From the NCBI RefSeq assembly GCF_028289705.1, contig NZ_JANQOI010000161.1, positions 1 through 64,000 of the forward strand: DNA of 64,000 bases, written 5' to 3'. This document shows positions 49,015 to 58,057 of the stretch, piece after piece (the stretch's first letter is position 1; every line of letters starts with the position of its first letter). A program made the translations under genes and the position numbers. The DNA is from Pelagibius sp. (GTDB lineage: Bacteria > Pseudomonadota > Alphaproteobacteria > Kiloniellales > Kiloniellaceae). The notes under the pieces are model-generated. The model saw only the letters and a list, made by a program, of their open reading frames with translations, had not been told where the DNA came from and did no database searches.

Positions 49015-49557
49015 GCCCGATACCTAGGCCGGTTGTTCTTTACAAAAGGTTTAGGCAGGTCGAATCCAGACTTTGAATCCGCCTGATTGGAAGACCTTCT
49101 ATAGCCTCCAGGATCAGATAGGAAGCCCAAGTATCGGAACGCCGTATCCGCGCAAGCCGTTGACCGGGATCGGAGCAGTCTGTGGGCCAACGACAGCAGC
49201 ATCGGACAAGGCGACCTGGCGCGCGCATCCGTTTGGGCCGCCGATCATGCGGGGCTGAATGTCCGCCGACCAAGACGTTGCTGCGATCCGGCCGAACCGC
49301 CATTTGCGCGGCTCATATGCGCTGGCAGAAATCGGCCACAAGCGGCCGTTTTTGACGGGCATACAACGACCGCTTTGAGTCCAACCACATCATTCCGTAC
49401 ATCGCGCCGAGTGGCAGCTCTCAAGGGTCTTCCGCCGTGGGCAAATCTGGAAGATCGCTCGTTCGGTAGCTATGCGGTCGGAATTCGATCCGCTCTTTCT
49501 TGATCTTTGTCCATATAGTATACCACCCTATACCATATTCAGTGAAGGGGTGCCGAC
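49015..49557. other. 543-base intergenic interval with operator
   Basis: Divergent spacer between the His-rich gene and dmeR. It is lower in GC in places. A short hairpin (CGGCC 49333-49337, GGCCG 49344-49348, then TTTTT) resembles a plus-strand terminator with no gene in front of it. The dmeR operator is at 49513-49539. I see no other gene. Confidence 0.45.
49513..49539 (+). promoter_or_regulatory. palindromic operator of dmeR
   Basis: An AT-rich inverted repeat with arms ATATAGTATA (49513-49522) and TATACCATAT (49529-49538) around a CCACCC centre lies 19 bases before the dmeR ATG. It strongly resembles, from memory, the DmeR operator described in Rhizobium leguminosarum (two AT-rich arms around a C-tract). 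DmeR/RcnR repressors release such sites on nickel or cobalt binding. Confidence 0.65.
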
Positions 49558-49830
49558 ATGTCCCACGCCATCCGCGACAAGACGAAATTGGTCGCGCGCG
49601 TGCGTCGCATCAAAGGCCAGATGGAGGGTGTTGAGCGCGCGCTGGAGGCCGAGGCGGCCTGCAGCGAGGTGCTGCGCCAACTGGCCTCTATCCGTGGTGC
49701 AATGACCGGGCTGACCGGTGAACTGATGGAAGAGCATCTGCGCGAGCATGTTCTTGCCGCCCCTACCAAGGCTGACCGCGCGCAGGGGGCAGAGGAAATG
49801 ATCCAGGTCCTCAGAACTTACATGAAGTGA
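49558..49830 (+). CDS. dmeR: DmeR (RcnR/CsoR family) nickel-cobalt responsive repressor
   Basis: A 90-residue all-helical repressor. The family pattern KTKLVARVRRIKGQMEGVER is clear. The metal ligand set matches the RcnR nickel/cobalt type exactly: His3, Cys35, His60 and His64. The copper-type CsoR set is not present. It would repress its own operon and dmeF until nickel or cobalt binds; a palindromic site lies just upstream. The gap to dmeF is 30 bases. Confidence 0.88.
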   Translation: MSHAIRDKTKLVARVRRIKGQMEGVERALEAEAACSEVLRQLASIRGAMTGLTGELMEEHLREHVLAAPTKADRAQGAEEMIQVLRTYMK

Positions 49831-49860
49831 GCCGAGGCCGCCCGGGGGAGAGGAATAGCC

Positions 49861-50805
49861 GTGTCTGGCCGAGACGTCTCCGCGTTTACCCATGAGCATG
49901 TCTTTCTCGGCGCGAATCAGGGCCGCAACGAACGCAAGGTGTGGTTGGTCATCGCCCTGACGGCCACCATGATGGTTGTCGAGATTGTCGCCGGACATGT
50001 GTATGGGTCGATGGCGCTGATCGCGGACGGCTGGCACATGTCCACCCATGCCGGCGCCATGCTCATCGCGGCGTTGGCCTATCGCTACGCGCGCCGCCAT
50101 TCACGGAACCCGCGCTTTAGCTTCGGGACGGGCAAGCTCGGCGACCTCGCGGGTTTTGCCAGTGCCATCGCACTCGTGCTGATAGCGCTGCTCATCGGCT
50201 GGGAAAGCTTCCTGCGGCTCGTGCAGCCAGTCCCGATCAGCTTCGAACAGGCTATTCTGGTCGCGATAATCGGCCTTGTGGTGAACCTTCTCAGCGCGTG
50301 GCTTTTGCGGGACGATCACGCACACCATCATCACGGGCATAGCCATGGTCACGCGCACTCGCAGGGGCGCGGCCATGGGCAAGACAACAACCTGCGCGCC
50401 GCCCATCTCCATGTTCTGGCCGATGCGTTGACGTCGGTTCTGGCTATCGTCGCGCTCCTATTGGGGCGCAGCTATGGATGGTATTGGGCCGATCCGATCA
50501 TGGGCGTTGTCGGAGCGCTCGTGATATCCCGCTGGTCCTGGGGGCTCATTCGCGACGCCGGCGGGATTCTTCTGGACACAGTGCCTCCCGATGCAGAGCT
50601 TGAGGGTAGGATACGGGGGGCCATCGAGATCGGCGAGGACAGGATCACCGATCTCCACGTCTGGCGCGTTGGCCCCGGCCACTGCGCGGCGATCGTAGCC
50701 CTAGCATCGCCGGACCCAAAACACCCGACTGACTACAAGGCGCAGCTCGGCCAAATCCACGAACTCTCTCACATCACTGTGGAAGTGCTGCCAGTCACCG
50801 CATAG
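49861..50805 (+). CDS. dmeF: DmeF-type cation diffusion facilitator (Co/Ni efflux)
   Basis: A 314-residue CDF exporter. The helices carry the metal sites MALIADGWHMSTHAGAMLIA and ADALTSVLAIVALLL (the HxxxD/ DxxxD-type pair). A His-rich cytoplasmic loop (HAHHHHGHSHGHAHSQGRGH) is typical of DmeF. The C-terminal domain has DRITDLHVWRVGPGHCAAIV. Start is a GTG at 49861. It is co-transcribed with dmeR, confirming a nickel/cobalt detoxification unit. Confidence 0.9.
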   Translation: MSGRDVSAFTHEHVFLGANQGRNERKVWLVIALTATMMVVEIVAGHVYGSMALIADGWHMSTHAGAMLIAALAYRYARRHSRNPRFSFGTGKLGDLAGFASAIALVLIALLIGWESFLRLVQPVPISFEQAILVAIIGLVVNLLSAWLLRDDHAHHHHGHSHGHAHSQGRGHGQDNNLRAAHLHVLADALTSVLAIVALLLGRSYGWYWADPIMGVVGALVISRWSWGLIRDAGGILLDTVPPDAELEGRIRGAIEIGEDRITDLHVWRVGPGHCAAIVALASPDPKHPTDYKAQLGQIHELSHITVEVLPVTA

Positions 50806-50931
50806 CTGGAGAAAGAGCATCTGACTCATTGAATCATACCGGAGGACTTTAGCGCTCGACTGGAGAAGGGCGCTCCAGAAAACATTGGCGAGTTTCCAAC
50901 GACCAAGGGCTGCGCCGCCCCGCTTGAGCGT

Positions 50932-51972
50932 TCACACACCCGCGTGGCTGGGGAAGGAGCGGAACTGGAAGGGGACGCGGCCTTCGGTGCGGTCCTTGCT
51001 GGGGGCGAGGCCGAAGCGCCGCTTGTAGGTGCGGGTGAACTGCACCGCGTTGCCGAAGCCGCAGGCCGCGGCGACGGCGACGATGGGCAGTTCCGTCTGG
51101 GTCACCAGGCCGCGCGCCCGGTCCAGCCTGACGTCGACATAGTAGCGGATGGGCGACACCCCCGTGTGGAGGCGGAACAGCCGTTCGAGCTGACGTTGGG
51201 AGAGGCCGAGCCGCGCCACGAGTTCGGTGATCTTCAGGGGCTGCTCGAGATTGCGCTCCATCAGCACGATGGCTTCGCGCAGCCGGGCGGGGGCGGCGTA
51301 GCCCACCGGCTCGCGCGTCGTGGGGGACTGGCCTTCGCCGCCCGGTCTCAGCCGCTCATGGAAGATGTAGCGGCCGGCGCCGTTGGCCAGATCGAGGCCC
51401 TGCTGCAGGCGGATGATCTCCAAGGCCATGTCGGCGGCGGCCATGCCCCCGCAGCAGGTCAGCCGGTCGTGGTCGAGGACGAAGAGGGACTCGTCCAGGG
51501 CGGTCTCCGCGAAGAGCTCGCGGAAGGCGGCGATATGCTCGTAGTGAACCGCCGCGCGGTAGCCGTCGAGCAGCCCCGCGTAGGCCAGCACGAAGGCGCC
51601 GGTATCGAGGGCGCAGAGCACGGCCCCCATCCGCGCCTGGCGCCGCAGCCAACCCTGCAGGGCCCGGCCGCGGAACCGCTCGGGCGCCCAACTGGCGTTG
51701 ATCACCAGGAAGTCCATCTCCGCTTCCGCCTCGGCGAAGGCGGTGGTCCGGGCGACGCAGAGGCCGTTGCTCGCCGTCACCGCGCCGCCGTCGAGGGACA
51801 GGAAGGGCCAGCGGTAGATCGCCGTGCCGCGCAGGTAGTTGGCGGCCCGGAAGGGGTCCACGAAGGCATGGGCGGCCATGGCGTTGAAGCCGGGCAGCAG
51901 CAGCATCCCCAGGGTGCAGGCGGTTTCGCCGGGCGGCGGGGAGAGGTCCGGATCGAACTCTGTTTCAACCAT
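50932..51972 (-). CDS. GlxA-type AraC family transcriptional regulator (CdhR-like)
   Basis: A 346-residue regulator. The N-terminal DJ-1/PfpI-like domain (TLGMLLLPGFNAMAAHAFVD; CALDTGAFVLAYAGLLDGYR) has an Asp where active glutamine amidotransferases have Cys, so it is a ligand-binding, not enzymatic, domain. The C terminus has the AraC double HTH (ITELVARLGLSQRQLERLFR; VAVAAACGFGNAVQFTRTYK). It is divergent from the Rieske-BKACE operon. GlxA-type regulators of glycine betaine and carnitine catabolism (GbdR, CdhR) have this layout, so it is the likely local inducer sensor. Confidence 0.87.
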   Translation of the reverse strand: MVETEFDPDLSPPPGETACTLGMLLLPGFNAMAAHAFVDPFRAANYLRGTAIYRWPFLSLDGGAVTASNGLCVARTTAFAEAEAEMDFLVINASWAPERFRGRALQGWLRRQARMGAVLCALDTGAFVLAYAGLLDGYRAAVHYEHIAAFRELFAETALDESLFVLDHDRLTCCGGMAAADMALEIIRLQQGLDLANGAGRYIFHERLRPGGEGQSPTTREPVGYAAPARLREAIVLMERNLEQPLKITELVARLGLSQRQLERLFRLHTGVSPIRYYVDVRLDRARGLVTQTELPIVAVAAACGFGNAVQFTRTYKRRFGLAPSKDRTEGRVPFQFRSFPSHAGV

Positions 51973-51986
51973 ATGTCGATTTAAGC

Positions 51987-52007
51987 ATGTTTAACGGCGA
52001 AAAACAT
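51987..52007. promoter_or_regulatory. inverted repeat in divergent promoter region
   Basis: ATGTTT (51987-51992) and AAACAT (52002-52007) are inverted copies with a 9-base centre, in the AT-rich 144-base region between the regulator and the catabolic operon. This is a candidate operator for the GlxA-type regulator; AraC-type sites are often direct repeats, so this is tentative. Confidence 0.35.
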
Positions 52008-52116
52008 CAGTCATCCGACCTCCGCTTCGCTTACATTTTTTAGTCAGGGGCATCCGGCGAAGGCGGGCTTCCCTAATGAGGCTCTGCCTCGGCGAGGGTG
52101 TGAAGGAACGCGCAAG

Positions 52117-53256
52117 ATGGGCCCAGTGTCACAGCAGGATATTGAGCGGGTTTCCCGGGGCTTCGACCGGGACCCGGCCCGGTCCTTTTCTCTGAGGTCC
52201 GAGGCCTATACCGAACAGGCCTGGTCGGAGGTCGAAGGCGCGGCGATCTTCCGGCGCAGCTGGCAGTGGGTCTGCCACGGCGAGAAGCTCCGGGAGCCCG
52301 GCAGCTACTGCACCACCGTGATCGCCGGGGAACCGATCTGCGTCGTCCGCGACATGGATGGGGAACTGCGCGGCTTCTACAACGTCTGCCGGCATCGGGC
52401 CCATCAGCTTCTGCGCGGCGAGGGGCAGACCAGGCGCATCATGTGCCCCTATCACGCCTGGACGTATGATCTGACGGGACAACTGCGCCGCGCCCCCAAC
52501 ACCGACCACCTGAAAGACTTCGACGTCGGCGATATCTGTCTCCACCGCGTGCAGGTCGAGGAATTCTGCGGCTTCGTCTTCGTCAACCTCGATCCCGAGG
52601 CAGCCCCCCTGGCCGAAGCCAGCGGCGACCTGGGCCAGGAGATCCTGCACTGGGCGCCGGACGTGGAGCGGCTCACCTTCGCCCACCGCCTGACCTACGA
52701 CATCAAGTCGAACTGGAAGAACGTCGTCGACAACTTCCTCGAATGCTACCACTGCCCGGTGGCCCACAAGGACTTCTGCACCCTGGTCGACATGAACACC
52801 TACAGGGTCACCACCCACGGCATCTATTCCAGCCACATGGCCGAGGCCGGCAAGACCGCGAACAAGGCCTATTCAGTGGACGCGGCGACGGTGACGGATC
52901 ACGCCGTCTGGTGGCTCTGGCCCAACACCTGCCTCATGCGCTATCCCGGCCGCGGCAATCTGATCGTCCTGCAGGTCATTCCGGCGGGACCGGACCGCAC
53001 CCTGGAGACCTACGATTTCTTTCTGGAGAGCGCGGAGCCCAGCGAAGCCGAGCGTGAGGCCATCAGATACCTCGACGACGTGTTGCAGGCCGAGGACATC
53101 GCGCTGGTCGAAAGCGTGCAGCGGGGCATGTCGACCCCGGCCTTCACCCAAGGGCGCATCGTCCATGACCCCAACGGCTCGGGCAAATCCGAACATGCCG
53201 TGCACCACTTTCACGGGCTGGTCCTCGACGCCTACGCCTCGGTCGTCAAACCGTAA
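52117..53256 (+). CDS. Rieske non-heme iron oxygenase alpha subunit (CntA/GbcA-like quaternary amine type)
   Basis: A 379-residue oxygenase. The Rieske cluster ligands are Cys91-x-His93 (CRHRAH) and Cys110-x2-His113 (CPYHAW). The mononuclear iron site is in NWKNVVDNFLECYHCPVAHK: His212 and His217, with Glu209 where the usual bridging residue is Asp. A Glu bridge is characteristic of oxygenases acting on carnitine, glycine betaine or stachydrine. It would remove or hydroxylate a methyl or the C-N bond using O2 and a separate reductase, which is not encoded nearby. First gene of the operon, with a 1-base stop/start overlap to the SDR. Confidence 0.85.
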   Translation: MGPVSQQDIERVSRGFDRDPARSFSLRSEAYTEQAWSEVEGAAIFRRSWQWVCHGEKLREPGSYCTTVIAGEPICVVRDMDGELRGFYNVCRHRAHQLLRGEGQTRRIMCPYHAWTYDLTGQLRRAPNTDHLKDFDVGDICLHRVQVEEFCGFVFVNLDPEAAPLAEASGDLGQEILHWAPDVERLTFAHRLTYDIKSNWKNVVDNFLECYHCPVAHKDFCTLVDMNTYRVTTHGIYSSHMAEAGKTANKAYSVDAATVTDHAVWWLWPNTCLMRYPGRGNLIVLQVIPAGPDRTLETYDFFLESAEPSEAEREAIRYLDDVLQAEDIALVESVQRGMSTPAFTQGRIVHDPNGSGKSEHAVHHFHGLVLDAYASVVKP

Positions 53257-54011
53257 TGGCGATGCTCTCGGGCAAAACCGCCTTCGTGACCGGCGGCGCG
53301 GGTGGCATCGGCGCGGCGATCTGCGCGCGCTTCGCCAAGGAAGGGGCGGAGGTGATCGCCGCGGACGTCGCCGAGCCCGCCGCTTTGCCGGAGGGCGTGA
53401 CCTGGCGCCGCTATGACGTCACGTCGGAGGCGGCGGTGCGGCAGACCTTCGACGAGCTGGGCGGGCTCTGGGACAAGCTCGACATCCTGGTCAACGCCGC
53501 CGGGATCGAGATCGAGAAGACCATCGAGGACACGACCCTGGAGGAATGGAACCGGGTCTTCGCCATCAATGTCACGGGGATGTTTCTGACCGCGAAGCAC
53601 GCCTTGCCGCTGCTGCGCAAATCCCCGGGCGCCAGCGTGATCAACTTCGGCTCCTATGACGGTTTCATCGCCGATCCCGGACTCACGGCCTACTGCGCCT
53701 CCAAGGGGGCCGTCCACGCCCTGACCCGCGCCATGGCCTGCGACCACGGGCCGGAGGGAATCCGGGTCAACGCCATCTGCCCGGGCTATGTGGATACGCC
53801 GATGCTGCAGAGCTTTTTTCGCGATTCCGGCGACATCGAAAGCCTTCAGCAGGCGGTGCGCGATGTCCATCCGCTGCGCAGCTACGGCACCCCCGACGAC
53901 ATCGCCAACCTGGTCAACTGGCTGGCCTCCGACGAGGCGCGCTATGCCTCCGGCCAGCTCTGGGTCATCGACGGCGGGCTTTCCGCGCAGGTCCAGCAGA
54001 TGAGGCTCTGA
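53256..54011 (+). CDS. SDR family NAD(P)-dependent oxidoreductase
   Basis: A 251-residue classical short-chain dehydrogenase. TGGAGGIG at 12-19 is the cofactor loop, with NAAG at 79-82, and the catalytic residues are Ser132, Tyr145 and Lys149. Acidic residues after strand 2 (AADVAEP) suggest NAD preference. It is a paralogue of the SDR at 56371-57129 in the same operon, by eye sharing the EIEKT and DHGPEG blocks. Substrate unknown: probably an alcohol or keto intermediate of the quaternary amine pathway. Only 1 base before the BKACE gene. Confidence 0.87.
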   Translation: MAMLSGKTAFVTGGAGGIGAAICARFAKEGAEVIAADVAEPAALPEGVTWRRYDVTSEAAVRQTFDELGGLWDKLDILVNAAGIEIEKTIEDTTLEEWNRVFAINVTGMFLTAKHALPLLRKSPGASVINFGSYDGFIADPGLTAYCASKGAVHALTRAMACDHGPEGIRVNAICPGYVDTPMLQSFFRDSGDIESLQQAVRDVHPLRSYGTPDDIANLVNWLASDEARYASGQLWVIDGGLSAQVQQMRL

Positions 54012-54012
54012 C

Positions 54013-54942
54013 ATGGCAAATCCGGTCATCATCACCTGCGCGCCGACGGGCGGCATTCACACGCCGACCATGTCGCCGCACCTGCCGATCACGCCGGCGG
54101 AGATCGCCACCGCGTCCATCGAGGCCGCCGAGGCCGGCGCCTCGGTCATTCATCTTCACGCCCGCGATTCCGAGACCGGCAAGCCCGATCCGCGGCCCGA
54201 AACCTTCATGCAGTTCCTGCCGGTCATCAAGCAGTCGAGCGACGCGGTGATCAACATCTCGACCGGTGGCAGTCTCGGCATGACCATCGAGGAGCGGCTG
54301 GCGGCGGCCATGCGGGCCCGTCCGGAGATGGCTTCCCTCAACATGGGCTCCATGAACTTCGGCATCTTTCCTCTGCTGGAGAAGTACGACAGCTGGAAGC
54401 ACGACTGGGAGCCCGCCTTCCTGGAGATGACCCGGGACTTCATCTTCCCCAACACCTTCAAGAGCATCGAGTACATCCTGCGTGAACTCGGCGAGACCCA
54501 CGGCACCCGCTTCGAGTTCGAATGCTACGACCTGGGCCATCTCTACAACCTCGCCTGGTTCGTCGACAAAGGCATGGTCAAGCCGCCGTTCTTCGTGCAG
54601 ATGGTCTTCGGCATCCTGGGCGGCGTCGGCGCCGACCCCGCCAATCTCATGCATATGCACAGCATCGCCGAGAAACTGTTCGGCGGCGATTACGAGTGGT
54701 CGGTGCTGGCCGCCGGACGGCATCAGATGCCCTTTGCCACCCAGGCCGCCATGCTCGGCGGCAACCTGCGCGTCGGCCTGGAGGACAGCCTCTACATCGG
54801 CAAGGGCGAACTGGCGCGCTCCAACGCGGATCAGGTCCGCAAGATCCGCGCCATCGTCGAAAACCTTGGCCTGACCATCGCGACGCCCGCGGACGCGCGC
54901 CAGCGGCTCGGGCTGAAGGGCGGCGACCGGGTGGGCTTCTGA
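54013..54942 (+). CDS. BKACE family beta-keto acid cleavage enzyme (DUF849)
   Basis: A 309-residue TIM-barrel zinc enzyme. The [19 protein letters not shown] segment carries the two His zinc ligands (His47, His49), and ISTGG near residue 84 and [11 protein letters not shown] are further family sites. BKACE enzymes react a beta-keto acid with acetyl-CoA to give acetoacetate plus a new CoA thioester. The best known quaternary-amine member converts 3-dehydrocarnitine to betainyl-CoA. That is the likely role here, given the flanking carnitine-dehydrogenase-like gene; substrate not proven. Confidence 0.88.
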   Translation: MANPVIITCAPTGGIHTPTMSPHLPITPAEIATASIEAAEAGASVIHLHARDSETGKPDPRPETFMQFLPVIKQSSDAVINISTGGSLGMTIEERLAAAMRARPEMASLNMGSMNFGIFPLLEKYDSWKHDWEPAFLEMTRDFIFPNTFKSIEYILRELGETHGTRFEFECYDLGHLYNLAWFVDKGMVKPPFFVQMVFGILGGVGADPANLMHMHSIAEKLFGGDYEWSVLAAGRHQMPFATQAAMLGGNLRVGLEDSLYIGKGELARSNADQVRKIRAIVENLGLTIATPADARQRLGLKGGDRVGF

Positions 54943-54952
54943 GGAGAGGGGC

Positions 54953-56374
54953 ATGCAGGACAAGCTGTTGATTGGCGGCGAACTGGTCGCCGGCGAGGGC
55001 GAAGCGCTCTCGGTGTTGGACCCGGCCACGGGCCAGGAAGTCGCCGCTGTCGCCGAAGCTTCGCTCGAGCAGGTCGACGCCGCGGTGCGCGCTGCCGAGG
55101 AGGCCTTCGTCTCCTGGTCCCGGACGACGCCCGGCGAGCGCGCGCAGCACCTGCTGGCCCTGGCCGACGCCATCGAGGCCCATGGGGCGGAACTGGCGGG
55201 CCTGGAGAGCCTCGACTGCGGCAAGCCCCTGGCCAGTGCCGAGGCCGACGAGATGCCGCTCACCATCGATGTCTTCCGCTTCATGGCCGGCGCCGCGCGC
55301 ACCATGACCGGCTCCGCGGCGGGAGAATACGTCGAAGGTCATACCTCAATGATCCGCCGCGACCCGGTGGGCCCCGTGGCCTCCATCGCGCCCTGGAACT
55401 ATCCGCTGATGATGGCGGCCTGGAAGCTGGCGGCGCCGCTGGCCGCCGGCTGCACGGTGGTGCTGAAACCCTCCGAACTGACGCCGCTGTCGACCCTGCG
55501 CCTCGGCGAGATCGTGAACGGCATCTTCCCCAAGGGCGTGGTGAACATCGTCGCCGGGCGCGGCGCCACCATCGGCGACCGGCTGATCAACGCGCCCGCC
55601 GTGGAGGCCATCAGCGTCACCGGATCGCCCGCCACCGGCATGGCGGCGATGCGCGCCGCCGCTCAGAAGATCCGCCATGTCCATCTGGAACTGGGCGGCA
55701 AGGCGCCGGTCATCGTCTTCGACGATGCCGACATCGATGCCGTGGTCGAGACCCTCCGCGGCGGCTCCTACTTCAACGCCGGCCAGGACTGCGCCCAGCC
55801 CTGCCGGGTGATGGCCTCCGCCAAGGTCTACGACAGGCTCGTCGCCGATACGGCCAGCGCCGTCGGCAGCATCAAGATGGGCGGGCAGCGCGAAGACGGT
55901 GTGGAGATGGGGCCGGTCATCTCCGCCACCCAGCGCGAGCGGGTCTCCGGCTTCGTCGAGCGCGCCCGCGGGAGCGCGGAAGTCGTAACCGGTGGCGGGT
56001 CCGGCGCGGGCGCAGGCTTCTTCTACGAGCCGACAGTGATCGCCAACGTGGCGAACGACGCCGAGATCGCCTGCCAGGAGGTCTTCGGCCCGGTGGTCAC
56101 CATCTCGCGCTTCGATGACGCGGAAGAGGCCGTGGCCTGGGCCAACGCCAGCCAGTACGGCCTGGCGTCCTCGGTCTGGACCAGGGACGTGGGCCGGGCC
56201 ATGGCGGTGTCGAGCCGGCTGCGCTACGGCTTCACCTGGGTGAACACCCACGGCGTCGGCACGCCGGAGATGCCCTGGGCGGCGATGAAGGGCTCGGGCA
56301 CCGGCTGCGACATGTCGGTCTATGCTCTCGATGCCTATACCGCGATCCGCCACGTCATGGTGGCCCATTCATGA
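54953..56374 (+). CDS. aldehyde dehydrogenase family protein (aminobutyraldehyde/betaine aldehyde type)
   Basis: A 473-residue NAD-linked aldehyde dehydrogenase. All key residues are seen: Asn149 (APWNY), Lys172 (LKPSE), Glu246 (LELGGK) and the nucleophile Cys280 ([10 protein letters not shown]). The NAGQDC-PCR nucleophile context is that of gamma-aminobutyraldehyde and betaine aldehyde dehydrogenases (PatD-like). In this operon it would oxidise an aldehyde such as malic semialdehyde, betaine aldehyde or trimethylaminobutyraldehyde. It overlaps the second SDR as ATGA. Confidence 0.88.
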   Translation: MQDKLLIGGELVAGEGEALSVLDPATGQEVAAVAEASLEQVDAAVRAAEEAFVSWSRTTPGERAQHLLALADAIEAHGAELAGLESLDCGKPLASAEADEMPLTIDVFRFMAGAARTMTGSAAGEYVEGHTSMIRRDPVGPVASIAPWNYPLMMAAWKLAAPLAAGCTVVLKPSELTPLSTLRLGEIVNGIFPKGVVNIVAGRGATIGDRLINAPAVEAISVTGSPATGMAAMRAAAQKIRHVHLELGGKAPVIVFDDADIDAVVETLRGGSYFNAGQDCAQPCRVMASAKVYDRLVADTASAVGSIKMGGQREDGVEMGPVISATQRERVSGFVERARGSAEVVTGGGSGAGAGFFYEPTVIANVANDAEIACQEVFGPVVTISRFDDAEEAVAWANASQYGLASSVWTRDVGRAMAVSSRLRYGFTWVNTHGVGTPEMPWAAMKGSGTGCDMSVYALDAYTAIRHVMVAHS

Positions 56375-57129
56375 CCCGCCTCGCCGGCAAGTCGGCCCTG
56401 GTGACCGGAGGGCGGCAGGGCATCGGCCGCGCCATCGTCGAGGCCTTCCTGGCAGAAGGCGCGGCGGTGATGACCTGCGGGCGCGGCGACCGGCCCGACG
56501 GTCTCGACGGTGCCGTGCATTGGATGACCGCGGACGTTTCCGACGGCCGCGATATGGACGCCTTGAAACAGTCGGCCGGCGAGGCCTTCGGCGCCCTCGA
56601 CATCCTGGTCAACAACGCCGGGGTTCAGATCGAAAAGACCGTGGCCGACAGCAGCGATGCGGACTGGGACGCCGTGATGGGCGTCAACGCCAAGGGCGTG
56701 TTCCTGACCTGCCGCGCCTTCATCCCGGTCATGGCCTCCGGCGGCTCCATCATCAACATCGGCTCCATATCCGGCATGGCGGCCGACCCCGGCATGGCGC
56801 TCTACAACGCCTCCAAGGCTTTCGTTCACGGATTGACCCGCTCCATTGCCGTCGACCACGGGCCCGGGGTCCGCTGCAACGCCATCTGCCCCGGCTGGAT
56901 CATGACCGGCATGGCCGATGCGGCCTTCGCGCAGTCGCGCGATCCCGCCGCCGCCAAGGAGGACGCGCTGAAGCGGCACCCCGCCGGGCGCTTCGGTACC
57001 CCGGAGGACGTCGCCCGCCTGGCCCTCTGGCTGGCCTCGGAGGACTCCGCCTTCGCCACGGGCCAGTGCTACACCCTCGACGGCGGCCTCACCGCCGCCT
57101 CGCCGATCAGGGCCTGTTCTGATGGCTGA
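56371..57129 (+). CDS. SDR family NAD(P)-dependent oxidoreductase (second copy)
   Basis: A 252-residue classical SDR. The cofactor loop TGGRQGIG is at 12-19, NNAG is at 81-84, and catalytic residues are Ser132, Tyr145 and Lys149, at the same positions as in the first SDR of the operon. The Arg in the cofactor loop (versus Ala in the paralogue) may shift cofactor preference to NADP. It overlaps the aldehyde dehydrogenase by 4 bases and the next gene by 8 bases, so it is translationally coupled. Confidence 0.87.
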   Translation: MTRLAGKSALVTGGRQGIGRAIVEAFLAEGAAVMTCGRGDRPDGLDGAVHWMTADVSDGRDMDALKQSAGEAFGALDILVNNAGVQIEKTVADSSDADWDAVMGVNAKGVFLTCRAFIPVMASGGSIINIGSISGMAADPGMALYNASKAFVHGLTRSIAVDHGPGVRCNAICPGWIMTGMADAAFAQSRDPAAAKEDALKRHPAGRFGTPEDVARLALWLASEDSAFATGQCYTLDGGLTAASPIRACSDG

Positions 57130-58057
57130 ATTTGAGAGAGCCGCCGTTCTCGGCGCCGGCGTCATCGGCGCCAGTTGGACCGCCTTGTTTCTGGCAAAGG
57201 GCCTGAGCGTCCAGGTCTACGACCCCGCCGAGGGCGCGGAAGATCGGGTCCGCGCCTACGTGGCGCAGGCCTGGCCGGCCCTCGAACAGCTCGGCCTCAC
57301 CGAGCGGGGCGACCCGGAGCGTCTGACCATGCACAGGGCACCGGCGGCGGCCGTCCGGGCGGCGGATTTCGTTCAGGAGAACGTACCCGAGCGCCTGGAG
57401 ATCAAGCACGCGCTCTTCGCGGAGATCGAGCCGCATCTGGCGCCCGAGGCCATCGTCGCCTCCTCGGCCTCCGGCCTCATGGTCCGGGAGATGCAGCAGG
57501 GCTGGCGCGATCCGTCGCGCTTCCTGCTCGGCCATCCCTTCAACCCGCCACACCTGATTCCCCTGGTCGAGCTGATCGCCAACGAGGCGACGGGCGCGGG
57601 CGTGCTGGAGGCGGCCGAGGCCTTCTACGCCCAGATCGGCAAGGTGACCATTCGGGTGAAGCGGGAGGTGCCCGGCCATGTGGCCAACCGCCTGCAGGCC
57701 GCCCTTTGGCGGGAGGCGATCCACCTAGTGGCCAGCGGCGTCGCCTCCGTCGAAGACGTCGACAAGGCGGTCTGGTCCGGGCCCGGCCTCCGCTGGGCGG
57801 CCATGGGCCCGCACATGCTCTTTCATCTCGGGGCCGGCCCGGGCGGCCTGGACGAGTTCTGCAACCGATATCGCGACAGCTTCCACCGCTGGTGGGCGGA
57901 TCTCGGCGCGCCGGAACTGACCCCCGAACTCGCCGCCGCCCTCGCCGGCGGCGTCGCCGAGGAGGCAAACGGCCGCGACGTCTCCAGCGCCGCCGCCGAA
58001 CGCGACGCCCTGATCCTCGCGACCCTGCAGGCCACAAAGGACCTCCGCGACCGCTAG
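57122..58057 (+). CDS. 3-hydroxyacyl-CoA dehydrogenase family protein, L-carnitine dehydrogenase-like
   Basis: A 311-residue NAD-linked dehydrogenase. Rossmann motif GAGVIGASW is at 11-19, EIEPHLAPEAIVASSASGLM contains the catalytic Ser region, and GHPFNPPHLIPLVELIANEA contains the catalytic His-Pro segment. The C-terminal domain is helical. The HPFNPPHLIPLVE form and lack of a crotonase domain match L-carnitine dehydrogenase and the lambda-crystallin group. It would form 3-dehydrocarnitine, the expected substrate of the BKACE. Last gene of the operon. Confidence 0.82.
   Translation: MAEFERAAVLGAGVIGASWTALFLAKGLSVQVYDPAEGAEDRVRAYVAQAWPALEQLGLTERGDPERLTMHRAPAAAVRAADFVQENVPERLEIKHALFAEIEPHLAPEAIVASSASGLMVREMQQGWRDPSRFLLGHPFNPPHLIPLVELIANEATGAGVLEAAEAFYAQIGKVTIRVKREVPGHVANRLQAALWREAIHLVASGVASVEDVDKAVWSGPGLRWAAMGPHMLFHLGAGPGGLDEFCNRYRDSFHRWWADLGAPELTPELAAALAGGVAEEANGRDVSSAAAERDALILATLQATKDLRDR

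Noticed and set aside
49333..49353. Hairpin plus T-run resembling a plus-strand terminator
   Set aside because: There is no plus-strand gene in front of it, so not called as a functional terminator.
49114..49362. Minus-strand frame of 82 codons before dmeR
   Set aside because: No ribosome-binding site, no domain, and it crosses a hairpin; composition looks like non-coding.
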